A stretch of 56,675 nucleotides of DNA from assembly GCA_032718475.1 (NCBI GenBank), contig JAUCBJ010005530.1:1-56675 (forward strand). The letters run 5' to 3'. The notes under the pieces were generated by a model that did no database searches, was not told the origin of the DNA, and saw only the letters and a program-made list of their open reading frames with translations. Both the position numbers and the translations under genes were made by a program. How positions within the stretch are numbered: position 1 is the first letter of the stretch; each line of letters begins with the position of its first letter. Below, in pieces: positions 1 through 12,800 of the stretch. The DNA comes from Nemertoderma westbladi (taxonomy: Eukaryota > Xenacoelomorpha > Nemertodermatida > Nemertodermatidae).

Positions 1-447
1 CGTTATTGTGGATCTGGATTTTCCGGGATCACGGTAAGAGACCCAGTTACAAGACAGTGTGGCTATGTAGGGTACGGTATATTGCCTAATGATATCCTCT
101 GTTAGGTGGGAGCGTCTCAACAACCGGATCAGTTTGGCTGAGCCACACACACACATCGGAACGGACTTGTGTGCAGTGAGAATTTTGAGAAAAATTGGGT
201 GATATCCGCCCACCAACACCCCCCCCCCCCCCCCCCCCCCAAAAAAAAACTACTGCTATTAGAAATTGCTGAGAAATGTCTTCCTGTGCATGGAACTCAG
301 TGCTGCAACTTGCTTTTGGAGGACCTGCTGAAGGACACGGATCTCAGGATTGTCACCGGTTGTCGAACCAGCGCTATACGCCTTGACCTGCTATCAGTAT
401 CGCGATGTGCATTAAGACAACCGGTTTAATAGAAGTGGACGAAATAA
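1..447. other. Unassigned sequence with a C-tract/A-tract
   Basis: No gene or repeat family is recognised here. The only structure is a run of 22 C (219-240) followed directly by nine A (241-249). A short + strand open frame at 169-429 reads through the homopolymer and resembles no known protein, so it is not taken as a gene. Given the exon layout to the right, this is probably intron of the receptor gene, but no exon is visible. Confidence 0.5.
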
Positions 448-535
448 GAGTGTCAGGGGAATGTGGTTGAACTGGTTAGCGCTACTGATGAGGGGACGAA
501 ACGCGATATAGCGCTGTCGGAGATTCAACTCCAGA
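448..535 (+). repeat. tRNA-like Pol III promoter sequence (SINE-like)
   Basis: A 12-base match to the Pol III A box consensus TRGYNNARNNGG lies at 464-475 (TGGTTGAACTGG). A near-match to the B box lies at 522-532 (GATTCAACTCC, flanked by a GGAG/CTCC stem). The spacing of about 46 bases suits a tRNA or tRNA-derived SINE head. No intact cloverleaf with an anticodon arm can be drawn, so it is called a tRNA-derived repeat rather than a tRNA gene. No second copy was recognised in the window, so family status is inferred. The stretch between the boxes holds the hammerhead-like core described separately. Confidence 0.4.
477..516 (+). ncRNA. Candidate type I hammerhead ribozyme (minimal stems II and III)
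   Basis: In hammerhead numbering, CTGATGA (485-491) supplies C3-A9. G492-C497 form a one-pair stem II closed by a GGGA tetraloop. GAA (498-500) supplies G12-A14, and A501/T507 make the obligatory 15.1-16.1 pair. The cleavage triplet would be ATA, cutting after A508. Stem I is perfect: bases 477-484 pair with 509-516 as seven Watson-Crick pairs plus a terminal G-T, abutting both the core and the cleavage site. Stem III is only one pair around CGCGA, as in the very short helices reported for some retroelement hammerheads that may act as dimers. Activity is not shown. A degenerate copy or chance tRNA-arm pairing is the alternative. Confidence 0.45.
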
Positions 536-540
536 TCAAC

Positions 541-1012
541 TTCCTAATTTTTTTCCATTTCTAAACAAAATCATCATATTAATATATTGTTATTTATGTG
601 GCCATCCCCATGAATTCCCCAAGGGATCTATGCCTAGACACACACTGTCTAGAGAATTATGTTTGAACTCTAAATACATTTTATGGGACTTGGCTACCAT
701 AAAGGTGCACTTATATGTCTCCGGAAAGTAACTGAATGCTGGGCTACAGTTAAATGAACCAAACGACAGTGATTCACTCTAATAAATTGTTAGATTCAAC
801 TTATATAATTAGATATAATTATATATAACTAGATATAATTAAACTTATATTTATTAAAACAATAAAAAACAATAATATTAAACATGTGTATGGATGGAGC
901 GAAAATTAAATGGGGAATCACATATTAATTAAATTCTCACTAAAATTTGCAAAACGTCAAGAATTTTGTTAATTAATATTAAATAAATTTTATAAATTAA
1001 GGCACACATTTC
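541..1012. other. AT-rich non-coding sequence
   Basis: Very AT-rich (runs such as ATATAATTAGATATAATT near 810-840). No exon, structural RNA or transposon end is recognised on either strand. Confidence 0.55.
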
Positions 1013-1491
1013 CCCTTGAAATTCTTCGCAAACTCTACTTATGTCTCGTACATCCATATATTAGCATGATGTTCCACACATACAACAACAATACGCCCAC
1101 TTAGAAACAAAATTAATAAAAGAATTCGCTGCGTTACTTTTAGCCACTACCAAGCATCCTCTATCCCTATTACAACAGATCATTAAATATTCTCCCCGTT
1201 GAATCTCTCTTTAAATTTCAATTGGGACAACTACTTTTTGATGCGTTATCAAATACAAATCACCCTTTATCATATCTATTTTCTCTGAATCATCTAAATT
1301 TCATCGTTATAATATCCGATCGTCCGCGCTAAACTATAGTTCCTCTAATACATTTACATGTCGCTCACCAATCTATCTCCGTCTTAGGTCCTTTACTCTG
1401 GAACAGTCTACCAAACAATATTATAAATAGAAAATCCGCAACAATTTTTAAAGAAACACTAAAAACACACCTCAAAGACAACATGATTTAA
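1013..1491 (+). pseudogene. L2/CR1-like LINE remnant, C-terminal end of ORF2
   Basis: The + strand, read across several stops and frame changes, resembles the thumb and C-terminal region of non-LTR reverse transcriptases. An early segment gives LYLCLVHPYIS-type residues. A later segment around 1350-1490 gives LGPLLWNSLPNNI followed by FKETLKTHLK and a stop at 1489-1491. The WNSLP...FK..LK pattern is the usual ending of L2/CR1/Jockey-group ORF2 proteins. Only the 3' end survives. An A-rich tail near 1660-1675 may mark the element's 3' end. Confidence 0.6.
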
Positions 1492-1815
1492 ATTGGCCCT
1501 AGTGATAATATATCTCGTGTATGTGACCTAATGAGTAAATGAATAATGATTTATGGTATGAATCTTACGATAAACTATTATAAGTCAGGTGTTTTGGCGA
1601 CCGCATGGTAGGATACCATTTACAATTGACTTTGACTAACGTAAGTTATTAATAAAAATACAATACAAATATATATAATATAAATTCTGACAACCCTTGA
1701 GCACATATTATCATTTACATATCAACATATATATAGTACATATCAACCCCCCCGCCCAGCTGGAAGCCATGAGTAGCTCTGCTATTGCCACTAACCATAT
1801 AACCGGTCCGCACCT
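1492..1815. other. Probable LINE 3' UTR and spacer
   Basis: AT-rich sequence after the LINE remnant's stop, probably its 3' UTR up to about 1675, then a short C-run (1747-1755) and unassigned sequence before the 3' end of the next LINE. No gene is seen. Confidence 0.4.
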
Positions 1816-2041
1816 ATTCTTTATTATTTATTTATTTCGTTTATTTTCGTACACCAGCAAGCTGGGAACAGCATAAAGTAATGAGAATCTATAGAGAGCA
1901 CAATAATTGTACCGGTAAGTAAGTAACAGTAACAGTATAATACTTAAAGTAGAATTAAGTACAGTAGAAAATATACAAACAACCATACTTAAATAGAATA
2001 AGAATACAGCAGTATAATATAAACACACCATCGAAACTATA

Positions 2042-4982
2042 CTAATATGAAGCAACATAAGTTAACGTATCACGTAATTCTTCTTCAGAGAAACCGTCAA
2101 CAAAGTCTGGACCAGTTATGCACTTAATTATATCGCGACAGCAATTTACGCGCCATAACTGAAAATTATCAATATAAATATACTTCAACTTATTTATATC
2201 ATTAGCACATAATTTATGTAAGTAAGGTTCATCAAGTTCATTACATAATCTTCTAAGATTGAGACCACACTTACTTCTACAGTCAAACAATGTAAGATAT
2301 GATAGAAATCTAACGGGCAATTTACAAGATGTAATAATCGTTCTAGAAAAATTCAAAAAGCGCCTGCAGAGCATTACCCGTGGGTGTGAAAAATGTATTA
2401 AACGTTCAACTATTAACCTATGTGCAGTAAAGGGAAGACCCCAAATCATACGTATATTATTATTCCATGCAGTAAATATCCTGGCGCATTCATGTGAAAA
2501 CAAGTCCCATACTGGGCTGCCATAAAAACTAGTAGCATAAATTCTCTGTATATTAGTCAAACAATATGAGCCTGCAAAATAGAATTCTTGTCTCAAATTT
2601 GCTAGTTTGCCTAAAAATGCACCACGTTTCATGAGTGTATCCGCAGCCAAATTGCACCTATAGTCAAGGACAATTCCCAAATGGGTTGCCTGTCGTACCC
2701 ATGGTAACGAAATTCCAGAAACAATAATATTTACCTGAGGAGGGCACCAATTAAAATTAAAGGGTATACATTTCGATTTACACTTTGATTGATTTACATT
2801 AACACTCAGGCGCAGCTTAAATTCTGCACAAAACTTTTCACAAATGTCTATCATAAACTGTAAACCCGATACCGACGGACACAACAACAAAACGTCGTCG
2901 GCATAAGCCAAACAACCAAAGTAATGACTAGCAATAAAACAACCTACATTCGAATCTTTTAATCGATTAATAAGAATGTTCAATATAACGCAAAACAGAA
3001 TCGGAGATATACACGACCCCTGTCTTACCCCATTGCCAATTGTAAATGCATCGGACTTAAGCATATTCCATCGCACAAAACAAGTCTGATTACAGTAAAT
3101 ATATAACAGGCACCTTAAATATAAACTATTAATACCCTTTTTAATAAGTTCCAAGAATAATTTCTTCCATTCCATGAATAAACTGGCATTGACTGTCTTA
3201 AATAATTATTTATAACCTCAGTCGCTGTCCAAGAGCATACTACAGTGCTGGACAGCGGCTCATACCCAAATTGCAAGTCATGCAAATCTAACTTACTACC
3301 CTGTGTAGTTAATATAACTAACTCGAATATCTTTAAAACCAATGACGCTACAGCAATTGCACGATAATTACTGGAAGACGCAATATTTCCAAACTTATTC
3401 TTTATAATTGGAATTAACGCAATAGACAATAAACATTTAGGTATCACACCATGAGTTAAAAATATATTAAATAACTTTGCTATATGTTCGAAGAACACAT
3501 CGCCACCATTAATTAATGAATCCGAATCGAAACTATAAAATACGTCACTTTTCGAACTTTTTAGCCTTTGCATTGCATCCTTAACATCGTCAACTGTTAC
3601 TGCCGTACTAGTTAGTTATCAAATCATTATCACGAATAATATTATTTAGATCATTAAGCGCTGAGCCTCGGTTTCACCGTCTCTAGCACTACTTTGTACA
3701 TTACTGCACCCACGTAAATTACGAATCTCGTCAAAAATTCTAGAATTACCAGAGATAGCAGCCTTTAAAAGTTTCTCCCTTTTTATTTTATCCGTCATTT
3801 TCTTCAACCTGTGCACTGCATATTTATATTGAGCACGTGAGCGTTGGCGTAGATGAAAAAAATTGCCCTGTGAGGCATTTGGCCTCCCCGCCGAGACCCA
3901 GAGTCCATGATAAAAAGTTGCATCTGTTTTATATTGTTTTACATGAGTATTCCACCCAGGCATAATTTCACCCTGTGTAGCATCGCTATTGACCGATCCT
4001 CCGCTCTGAGGTAAACACTCGGCCGCTATCTCGATAGAATCAAGCACATTTAACATATATTGCTCAATTAACATTATATGCTCAATAGATGAACAAAAAG
4101 CATTACTACAACCAACGACACACGATGGCACTGTTAAACCATTTAACCTGTCATCAAGTCTACGCTGAAACTCATGTTTCTGGTCATCTGATGCTTTACT
4201 ATAGTTAGACCTGTTAGGTCTAACTTCATCTTGTACTGTGTAGTCTAAATCATCTACTTCAACTTTAAAATATATTGGGCTATGGGTGGACAAATTATTA
4301 CCTAGATGCAAAACATCTGCATTGAAATTGCAATTAAATAGTGATTCACTGACAACAAAATGATCAATAGTCGACTTAAAGGCTACATCATTTACAGTAT
4401 GTACATATGTATAATCAATGGGGATCGTGTCCCAAATAACATGTAACGAATGACTATCTATAAATTCACGCACTTTACGAACATGCATAGTTGAACGAAT
4501 AAAATCGGCATTGAAATCGCCACACCATGAAATATTTGAGCAATTTGTTTGCAAAATTACTGTAGCAACATCATTGAGAATGGACAATAAATAATCATTG
4601 ACAGTGGACATCTAACGATCATCCACCGGAAAATAGCTATTAAAAATAACCATTTTCTTTCCTGGTAAATTTAACTCCAGTGCCTGTAAGCGGTTATTAT
4701 TTCTATCCAATTTCACAATATTAATGTATTTCTCAATTGATTTATGCCATAAAATACATAATCCACCAGAAGGTCTACCCCGATGAACAACACAGAACTG
4801 CAATTAGGTAAATGATAATTGAATCTATGAGCACTATGTTCTAAGAAAAAATGTTCTTGCAAACACACAATATTTGAACTAAATATGAGATCACTTAGTA
4901 CATCAATTTTATCTGCACTAAACCCGGTCGAATTATATGAAGTTATAGTAAGTTTAGAACCTACAGCAGTAAGTCCTGCCAT
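2042..4982 (-). pseudogene. LINE ORF2: endonuclease plus reverse transcriptase, multiply broken
   Basis: The AP-endonuclease region lies at 4982-about 4240: ITSYNSTGFSA at the start, LQEHF (conserved Glu), GDFNAD, then IDHFVVS and STHSP where the catalytic SDH is expected. The reverse transcriptase lies at about 3573-2100, with SNYRAIAV, NGVRQGSCISPILF and LAYADDVLLL (YADD active site). Breaks: a frameshift between 4803 and 4713, an in-frame stop at 4612-4614, a stop and frameshifts at 3574-3650, and a frame jump at 3115-3175. At that last site the RT motif A segment appears to be missing. The last 20 codons end at 2042. Confidence 0.72.
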
Positions 4983-6301
4983 TGGTAAGTTGTTGAGTTA
5001 TGGAACATTACTGACTTATCAGTCGTAAGTCTCGTTAAGAATGTGACGAAGCTTCCCTCCGCGACTGTGAGAAGTCCTCGACGTGGCTGGAATTGTCTAT
5101 GGCTAGCTGTGAACCATTCTCGGACATATACACGGGCTGGCCATGTCTCCGGCTGGAGACACGCTTCAAGCTGAGTGGTCGCCACTGTTACTTTGAAACT
5201 AGCCATTTCGGCGTCTTTGTGCGATTTCTTCTCCACCTTCCTCGCCTTCACATTTACTGCAGCCAAACATGACTCGATATCGGCTATTGTCGTGTCTGCA
5301 TCACATCGATTTACGAATAACTGACTCGGGGCTGCGCGTAAAGTCACATTTGAGTTCGATTGGTCCGGTCCTCGGGTTCCTACCACCATATTTGCTCTCT
5401 GTTTACCATCATTACGTTTATATCGCATATTGGTAACTAATTGGTAGCCTTCTTCATCCATCCCAGGCGGAGTTGATTGCCGATATCGCTTCACACTGCC
5501 TCTAGCACTATTTGGAGTACCTGTTGGAGTAGCTCCCCATTCTTCTCGCTGTGATCCGCGCGGATTATTTACTCTACTTGTTCCAGTGGAGCTAGCTACA
5601 GTGGTTAGTACCGATGAATACGGCGGACATACGGCGGGCCTGGCCATTCCACTTCTCAAAGTCTGCGGAGGGTAACTTAACATACTAGAAGATTGACCTA
5701 CTCTCTCAGTCTGTACCGGTAGGTTGTGGCCAGGTGTAGGTTGTACCGGTACTGGTTGACCTACATTCTTCTGTATTTGCTTCAGCAGCCTACCTTCCAA
5801 TCCCTTTATTTCATCTTTTACTAAATTCTCCAATTTCTCAATACTATCGTTTACTAATGACATGCCGGTTCGATTGTCAGTGATTGCGATATCAACATCC
5901 ATGTCTGCTTCTTTGATAACTGGTAGAGACAGTGCGTCGAGTGCAGCTATAGCGATAGTGGGTAATAGTCCGCCACGATCTAGTTCTCTCAGTTTGTCCA
6001 GAATGTCCTTTACATTTGCAGTACTAGCTAACCGTTCATGAGTATCTCTCCTATTGACTACCTATAAGTCGAACTTTTCGAACAGTTGTACCTTGGCCGC
6101 GAAAATTTCCTCTGGTGTAAATCTCGTTAGAACGATACGAACTACCCGATCCATTGTGCTCGAAGACATACCTTGCATAATCAGAGTTAGAGATGCATTT
6201 ACAATTACTATATTCCCCTTACTACTACTATTTCCAGTCTGATTGGCAGTACCAGCGCCGGTACCGGTAGTACCGGTATCAGCTACACTTCCTTCAGCCA
6301 T
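4961..6301 (-). pseudogene. LINE ORF1 (RNA-binding/chaperone-type protein), one in-frame stop
   Basis: Open for 447 codons except for a single in-frame TAG at 6062-6064; the ATG-led frame at 5902 is in the same phase as the 6301 frame. Read in order, the protein has a Ser/Thr/Gly-rich start, a short helix with RFTPEEIFAAKVQLFEKF, a segment with VKDILDKLRELDR, a coiled-coil-like stretch after residue 135 (DSIEKLENLVKDEIKGLEGR), a Pro/Ser/Arg-rich basic middle, and a C-terminal domain with alternating hydrophobics. The 'EEI..AK..L' and 'DIL..LRELD' segments recur in ORF1 proteins of animal CR1-like LINEs. No zinc knuckle is seen. Its ending overlaps the ORF2 start by 22 bases. Confidence 0.65.
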
Positions 6302-6671
6302 GTCAGTGTGTTTTCAGCAGTTGATAGACGGAAAAAGGAGGCGTTTAAGAAATTTGGATTTAGTGTTATATCCATTAAATAATACTTCTATATACAAAGT
6401 ACGGTAAATCAATGTGTAATTATTTATGAAGAAATATATAATGTAATTGCATTGAATATAATTGAATATTTGAATAATTAAATATAATGAAATAAAAATG
6501 TAATGCATTCATTAAATTAATCAGTAAAAATTATCATTATCAACTCATATATTCAGCAATTTTTCGATAAGATTATTAAACAAAAAATGCTGCGAATAAT
6601 TCGATACTGTATATTTGTACCTGAACCGCGTTTTCTTTATTAATTATTTTATTAAATATTTTTTTTATCAG
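6302..6671. other. AT-rich intron sequence before the first visible receptor exon
   Basis: Strongly AT-rich, with no exon-like or repeat-like signal apart from the T-rich tract ending in TTTTTTATCAG at 6661-6671. That tract is the 3' splice acceptor of the following EGF exon. Confidence 0.6.
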
Positions 6672-6852
6672 GTGTAACTGCTCGCGCATGCATTACGGTG
6701 ACAGATGCGAGCTGAAGATGTCACCCTGCGATAGCAAACCATGTCAGAACGGTGGATCGTGTAGGAACGCTTTAAACGAATCCTTCGAGTGCCAATGTCT
6801 TAACGCGTTCAGTGGATCCGAGTGCGAGATATATTCTGTATGTAAAGACAAG
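6672..6852 (+). CDS. Receptor exon: end of one EGF plus a complete EGF repeat
   Basis: Acceptor TTTTTATCAG, donor AAG|GTTTGT. It enters in phase 2 (one base, then TGT) and leaves in phase 0. It encodes the C-terminal half of an upstream EGF ([14 protein letters not shown]), then a complete six-Cys EGF with CQNGGSC and [12 protein letters not shown], and starts the next with VCKDK. The truncated first EGF shows that further coding exons lie upstream of the window. Confidence 0.9.
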
Positions 6853-9800
6853 GTTTGTTACAAATTGAGTCACATTTCTAATTACTACTAATTAATTTCT
6901 TACTTTGTTCCAGAAAGCAATGACCAACAACAAACACTTGTTTTCAGTAATTGAATCGTCCATGGGTTGGCACCCCAATGATATACGAGCGTACTTATAT
7001 AATTCACAGGATGACTCTACTACTACTACTCGGCATGCTGCATTGCAGCTGCATTTTTAAGAATGCTGTGTCAGCCTGTCGACAAAATTGCGCCGCCACA
7101 ACTCCCTATCACCCATGACATTTGCTAGATCATCTGCATCTTCAAGGCCAGTGTCCTTTAAGATGCGTCTCAAGAAAGTCATGGGCTGTCCACCATGCTT
7201 ATTCACTCCAGAAGCCGCCAAAGCACAAGATTATGCACTGACTGGTCCTCACGGCGAAATCAATGTCCTGCAAAGCGGAAGCGCCTTTGTTCTCGTGTCA
7301 AGCTTGGGGTAACCAATGAGACACCTCCAATGTTATGTAGTGTCTGGTTGGAGATGTGTGCATTGTACTTGACACACTGAACCCGGCGTAGCATTCTTGT
7401 GAATGTGCCATTCAAAGATTTGGTGTCCTCAGCAGTTAGAGCCCAGCATGGACTCCCATAGAGGAGTACTGGAACTACTGCTGCTCTAAATAATCGGACC
7501 TTAAGTTTCCGATTAATTCTATGTGACTTCCAAATCCTGGAAAGCGTATTCAAGGTTGCCCATGCCTTTCCCTTACGTATTCGAAGATCCTCACCTGACT
7601 TCCGGATCCATGATCCGAGGTAAAAGAATTCGTCCACGTGCTCAAGCATTCCATCCGTTGAGCTCGTGCTCATCCGGTCAGTGACTTGCTGAGGACTTTC
7701 AAAGTTAACTGTCAAAATTGTAGTATTTTTTGAGTTAATAAAAATACCAACACTTGAAACAGCCTGTTCTAATGAGCTGAGGAGCCGTTGGGCTCCCTCT
7801 AGTGATTCTGAGAATATTCCGAAGTCATCAGCAAAGTCTAGATCTGTTAGGTACTTGACAGGATTTCCTCAACTTCTGGAGCCAGTAGGTGGAGTTACCA
7901 TCACCCCATCATCATTAAAATGATCTAAGGACATGCGTAGAACATAGTCAACCACAATTATGAACAAGAATGGCGCAAGTGTGTCTCCCTGGAGGACTCC
8001 CCATAACATTTCAAATCGTTTAGTGTCACCGTCAACAGTAGACACAAATTTTGTCAAACCATTGTATACTTATCTGATTGCTGCAATAATTTCATCAGGA
8101 ATCTAATATAATGAAAGTATGCTGAACATATGTGAGCGTGAGACTGAATCAAAGGCATTGAAGAAGTCAACAAAGATAACAGCCAGATGCCTGTCTTTCT
8201 TTTTTTGATAACTCTTCAATTATCCTTCTAAGTGCCAAAATGGGCTCCATGGTCCAAAGCTTTTCAAAGTAGGCCTTCAAATTGAGGCGATCGGCTGGTG
8301 ATTCAGCCTTAACCTTGGTGGTTGGTTGGCTTTTCCGCTCAGTATGCAAGTTGATCGATTTCCATGCCTGGGATGATTGCCTGCTGTCATCGGCATCTTT
8401 GCTGGCATCAACCTCTTGGTTTATAAGCTCCTGTAGATTAACAGAGTACTGCCTGTTATGGGACGTAGATGCAGCCTTAACTGCATTCTTGGCCGCTGTA
8501 TTCTGTTTGAGTTGGGACTCTTTCTGCGCCTAGCATTCTTGCAGGATTATTCAATGTACCCAAATGGCCGATATATACCATATAGTCGTATATTCCTATA
8601 TCCTAAAGCTACGGGAAATCTCGAAATTTTAGAATTCATCTATTTACAGCGAAACACGAAAAGTAAATCCTACTTCCAGAATATAAAAATATCGTTATAA
8701 ATTTGAAGTTTTCTGGTTACCATTGCAATCGGGGTAAACAGAGATAGGTATGCCCATCTAGTAGTATTGTAATTTTTAAGATTTAAACACGTGTTCGGAT
8801 GACACGAATAATATTTCACTCATATTCTTTAAGTTGACGGTTTCTATTATATTTATTTACAGCCTTGTCTTAATGAAGGTCTCTGTAAAGACAACGGCGA
8901 CTGTCAATGCACATTAGGTTACCATGGTAGCCAGTGTCAACACTATGACGCCTGTGTGGCCAACAATCCTTGCAAAAACGACGGGGTCTGCCAGTCGTTG
9001 AACGGTCGAGGATTTAGGTGCGAATGTGAAGCGGGATATTTTGGTGAGTTTCTGAGACACAATGTTTGGGACTCCAAAGGTTGCTGGTCCGCCAGATTCA
9101 TAATATTATTAATCTGATATATCGCATTTACATTTCATTTAATTTCCTATTGTTTTCCACCAAGTTGCAATATTGTTTAAATATAAATAATTATATATAA
9201 CACATTTTTATAAAATACATATGTACAGTGCAATGCGGTTGTGGTAAATTGATTAGTCAGTCTGTCTGTTGATAGTGTCATACAGTATCTCTATCAGACA
9301 ATATTATCATAATTATTGATTGAGTTGAGAATAAGATTGATTATTATTATACCGGTACATCATCAAACTTCAGCAACTTGCTTGGGCAGCAACCAAACAT
9401 CGAGGTCAGCCCTACAAGGAAAATATATGACAAGACACTACCTATAGAGACAGGGGACTTCACACCTGCCGAACTCCAAAGAAGCATTAAAAGCATGTCC
9501 AATAATAAAGCGAGTGGATTAGATGAAATTCCAGCGGATGTATGGAAAACAGGAGTGCTAAACAGACCATTATTGAATGTTTGCAACCGGATGTTAAAAG
9601 GGGAAAAGACTCCACCAATTTGGACTAAAGGTCAACTAAAGCCTCTCCCCAAGAAAGGAGACCTTGGTATACCAACAAACTATCGTGGATCTGTCTGCTT
9701 GTGGTAGCTGCCAAAATATACAATAAAATGATTCTATATAAGATTAGGCCTCACATAGAGAAACTACTGCATAAGAGCCAAAACGGATTTCGACCAAATA

Positions 9801-12800
9801 GATCAACAATAGCTGACATACTTGCACTACAGAGACTGATTGAATGAATTAAGTCAAAGAATCTCTCCGCAGTCATGACTTTTGTGGACTTCAAGAAGGC
9901 ATTCGACTCGATCCATAGAGGTAAAATGCTTGAAATCCTAAGAGCTTATGGAATACCAGAAGTAATTGTTGCTGCCATTGGATTGTTATATTGTGATACA
10001 GAAGCGCAGGTACTCTCACCAGATGATGAAACTGAGTTTTTCTTAATCCTGGCTGGTGCACTACAAGCACAAGGTGACACATTAGCACCATTACTATTTG
10101 TAATTGTGCTGGATTACGCAATGAGGACGGCCACAACGGGTGGAAGATCTGGGATTCACACTTCAAGAACGCAGAAGTAGTAGATATCCGGCAACTACAG
10201 TCACAGACACCGACTTTGCGGATGACGCTAGCAGATGCACAGCTTCTACTAAATAAAGTGGAGAGGGCTGCAAAGGAGGTTGGATTGCATATAAATGCTA
10301 CCAAGACCGAATTCATGACCTTTAATGTTGATGGAAACTTGACAACCATTGATAATAATCAACTAAGGAAGTCTTTCGACGACTTCCAGTACCTTCGATC
10401 ATGGATAGAGAGTAGCAAAAAGGTAAAGGACATAGAAGTTAGGAAAGCAAAGGCTTGCGTAGCTTGGCTATCAAAAATGGATACCATCTGGAAATCAGAT
10501 CTCCCCAGGGTACTACTATGATCGGCATGCTGCATTGCAGCTGCATTTTTAAGAATGCTGTGCCGGGTGGGGGTGAGACCTGGACACTGACTAAATCATT
10601 TGAACAACGAATTGATGGTTGCTACACAAGACTACTAAGGGCAGCCCTAAACATCAGTTGGAGACAACACATGACAAATGCCGAGCTTTATGGTACAATA
10701 CCACCTGTATCAACCACCCTCCTTGAACGCAGATTAAGATTCAGTGGGCACTGCTGGCGAAGTAAAGACGAGGTCATACCAGATCTACTTTTCTGGCAAC
10801 CAACTCATGGAAAGTGTAGTCGTGGACGACCGGCCATAACATATATAGATCAACTTGAAAGGAATACTGAACTTGGGAGAAACGAAATTGCTGATCCATT
10901 CGAAGTCCTTCAGGGTGACGAACTTGCACCATTCTTATTCGTAATCGTTGTTGATTATGTTCTACGCATGTCCTTAGACCATCTTAATAAAGAGGGGGTG
11001 AAGGTAACACACCCTACTGGCACAAGAAGTAGAGGAAATCCAGCAAAGTATCTTACTGATCTAGACTTTGCTAATGACATAGGGGCACTGTCAGAATCAC
11101 TAGAGGGAGCGCAAAGGCTCTTCTGCTCATTGGAGCAGGTTGCTTCTAGTGTTGGTCTTTTTGTAAATTCCAAGAAGACCAAAATCATGACAGTCAACCT
11201 AGACAGCCCTCAAGAAATGTCTGTACGTAAGGGCATAAGCTCTAAGGACGGCTTGCTTGAGCACGTGGATGACTTCTGCTACTTGGGATCATGGATCAGA
11301 AAGCCAGGTGAAGACCTCCGGATACGTAAGGGGAAGGCATGGGCAGCGTTAAATAGTCTGTCCAGGATTTGGAAGTCTCATAGAATACAACGGAACCTTA
11401 AGGTTCGATTATTTATGGCAGCAGTAGTACCAGTACGCTTATATGGGAGTCCATGCTGGGCTTTAACTGCAGAAGATACCAAATCTCTGGATGGCACTTT
11501 CACAAGAATGCTACGCTGGGTTCATTGTATTGTAGGTACGCTGAGAGTCGTCTCTTTAGCGTCCCACTTTATAACATTATAATATTATAGCAAAATATAA
11601 GAATAGGTTTTATATTAGTGAGTTATATTGTCAATATTATGTTCAGACAATCAGAAGCCTGACAGCCTAAAGCAGTAGGCCTAAGTGCTATAGTATTGCA
11701 CTGTATACTGAAAGTATATTCTCTAGTTGGGGCGAGCCATTCCGTGGGCGAGCCAACTAGTGAGTTATATTGAGCCAAGGGTCTATCAGTATCTTTTGTG
11801 TGCCCTTGTCCATGGTAGTCCGCTACACTACCCCCCCTAGTGATAGATCCAAGGTGATTGATTTCCCGAGTAGTACGCCGGCGGTTGTGAAATGCGACCA
11901 GAGCGAGTTTTAGCGCAGGGCCGCGGTTGTGCGTTGTGTGGACACGGTGGGGTCTGGTTAGCGGCAGGTTTAGGTGTGGTTGGTTTGGGTACAGTTACAG
12001 CTGGAGCGGGATTGGGCGGATCGTCGAGGAATGCTGGTTTCAGTCGGTCTACTGAGACGTTGGTGTTGCGGCCGTTTACAGACAGGGAGAAATATTTGTC
12101 GGCCCGTTCTAGAACCTTAAAAGGTCCGTCGTACTGACACTGCAGGGGGCTCTTGTGGGCGTCGTGTTGGACAAAAACGAATTCCGTCTGCAGCAGGTCG
12201 GCGGGGATGTGTGTCCGATGGTGTCCGTGGCGGGTGGTCGGGGTAGCACGGAGGCGGCTCATGGTCTGCCGGAGGCCGGTGATAAACTCGCTGGGATGGG
12301 CGTGACAATCGTTCGTTGGGTCAGGGAGGAAAAATTCACTGGGAAAGCGGATCGTAGTCCCGTAGAGGAGTTCGGCCGGTGTGCAGCCGAGGTCTTCCTT
12401 CGGGGTGTTTCGGATTCCTAAGAGGACGAGGGGAAGTTCGTCCACCCAGTTCGCGCCAGTCAGCCGAGCTTTAAGGGACGCCTTAAGCTGTCTGTGGAAA
12501 CGTTCCACAATTCCGTTAGACTGGGGGTGATAGGCGGTGGTGTTGTGTGATTGTGAGCCAAGCAACACGTTGAGGGAAGCCCACAGTTCGGATGTGAACT
12601 GGGCGCCGCGGTCGGATGTTATGTCGGCTGGAACTCCGTAGTGGGCCATCCAATGAGCGAGAAGTGCGCGGGCGCAGGATACGGCGGTGGGGTCGGCCAT
12701 GGGGACAGCCTCGGGCCACCGGGTGAACCTGTCTATGATGGTGAAAAGATAAGTTGCGCCTTGGGAGGGGGGGAGGGGACCCACGATGTCGACGTGGATC

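Larger units (their letters stand above)
1816..6301 (-). mobile_element. CR1-like non-LTR retrotransposon (LINE), nearly full length, inactive
   Basis: Reading on the - strand, ORF1 (6301-4961) is followed by an overlapping ORF2 (starting 4982) with an AP-endonuclease region and a reverse transcriptase ending at 2042. About 225 bases of 3' UTR then end in an AATAAATAAATAATAAA-type tail near 1816-1840. The ORF1-ORF2 layout, the GVRQG...YADD type of RT and the short simple-repeat tail place it in the CR1/L2/Rex1 group; Crack or Daphne affinity is possible but not decided. One stop in ORF1, several stops and frameshifts in ORF2 and an apparent deletion in the RT make it non-autonomous. It lies in receptor intron sequence, antisense to the gene. 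The 5' end is taken at the ORF1 ATG, so any 5' UTR is unresolved. Confidence 0.8.
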
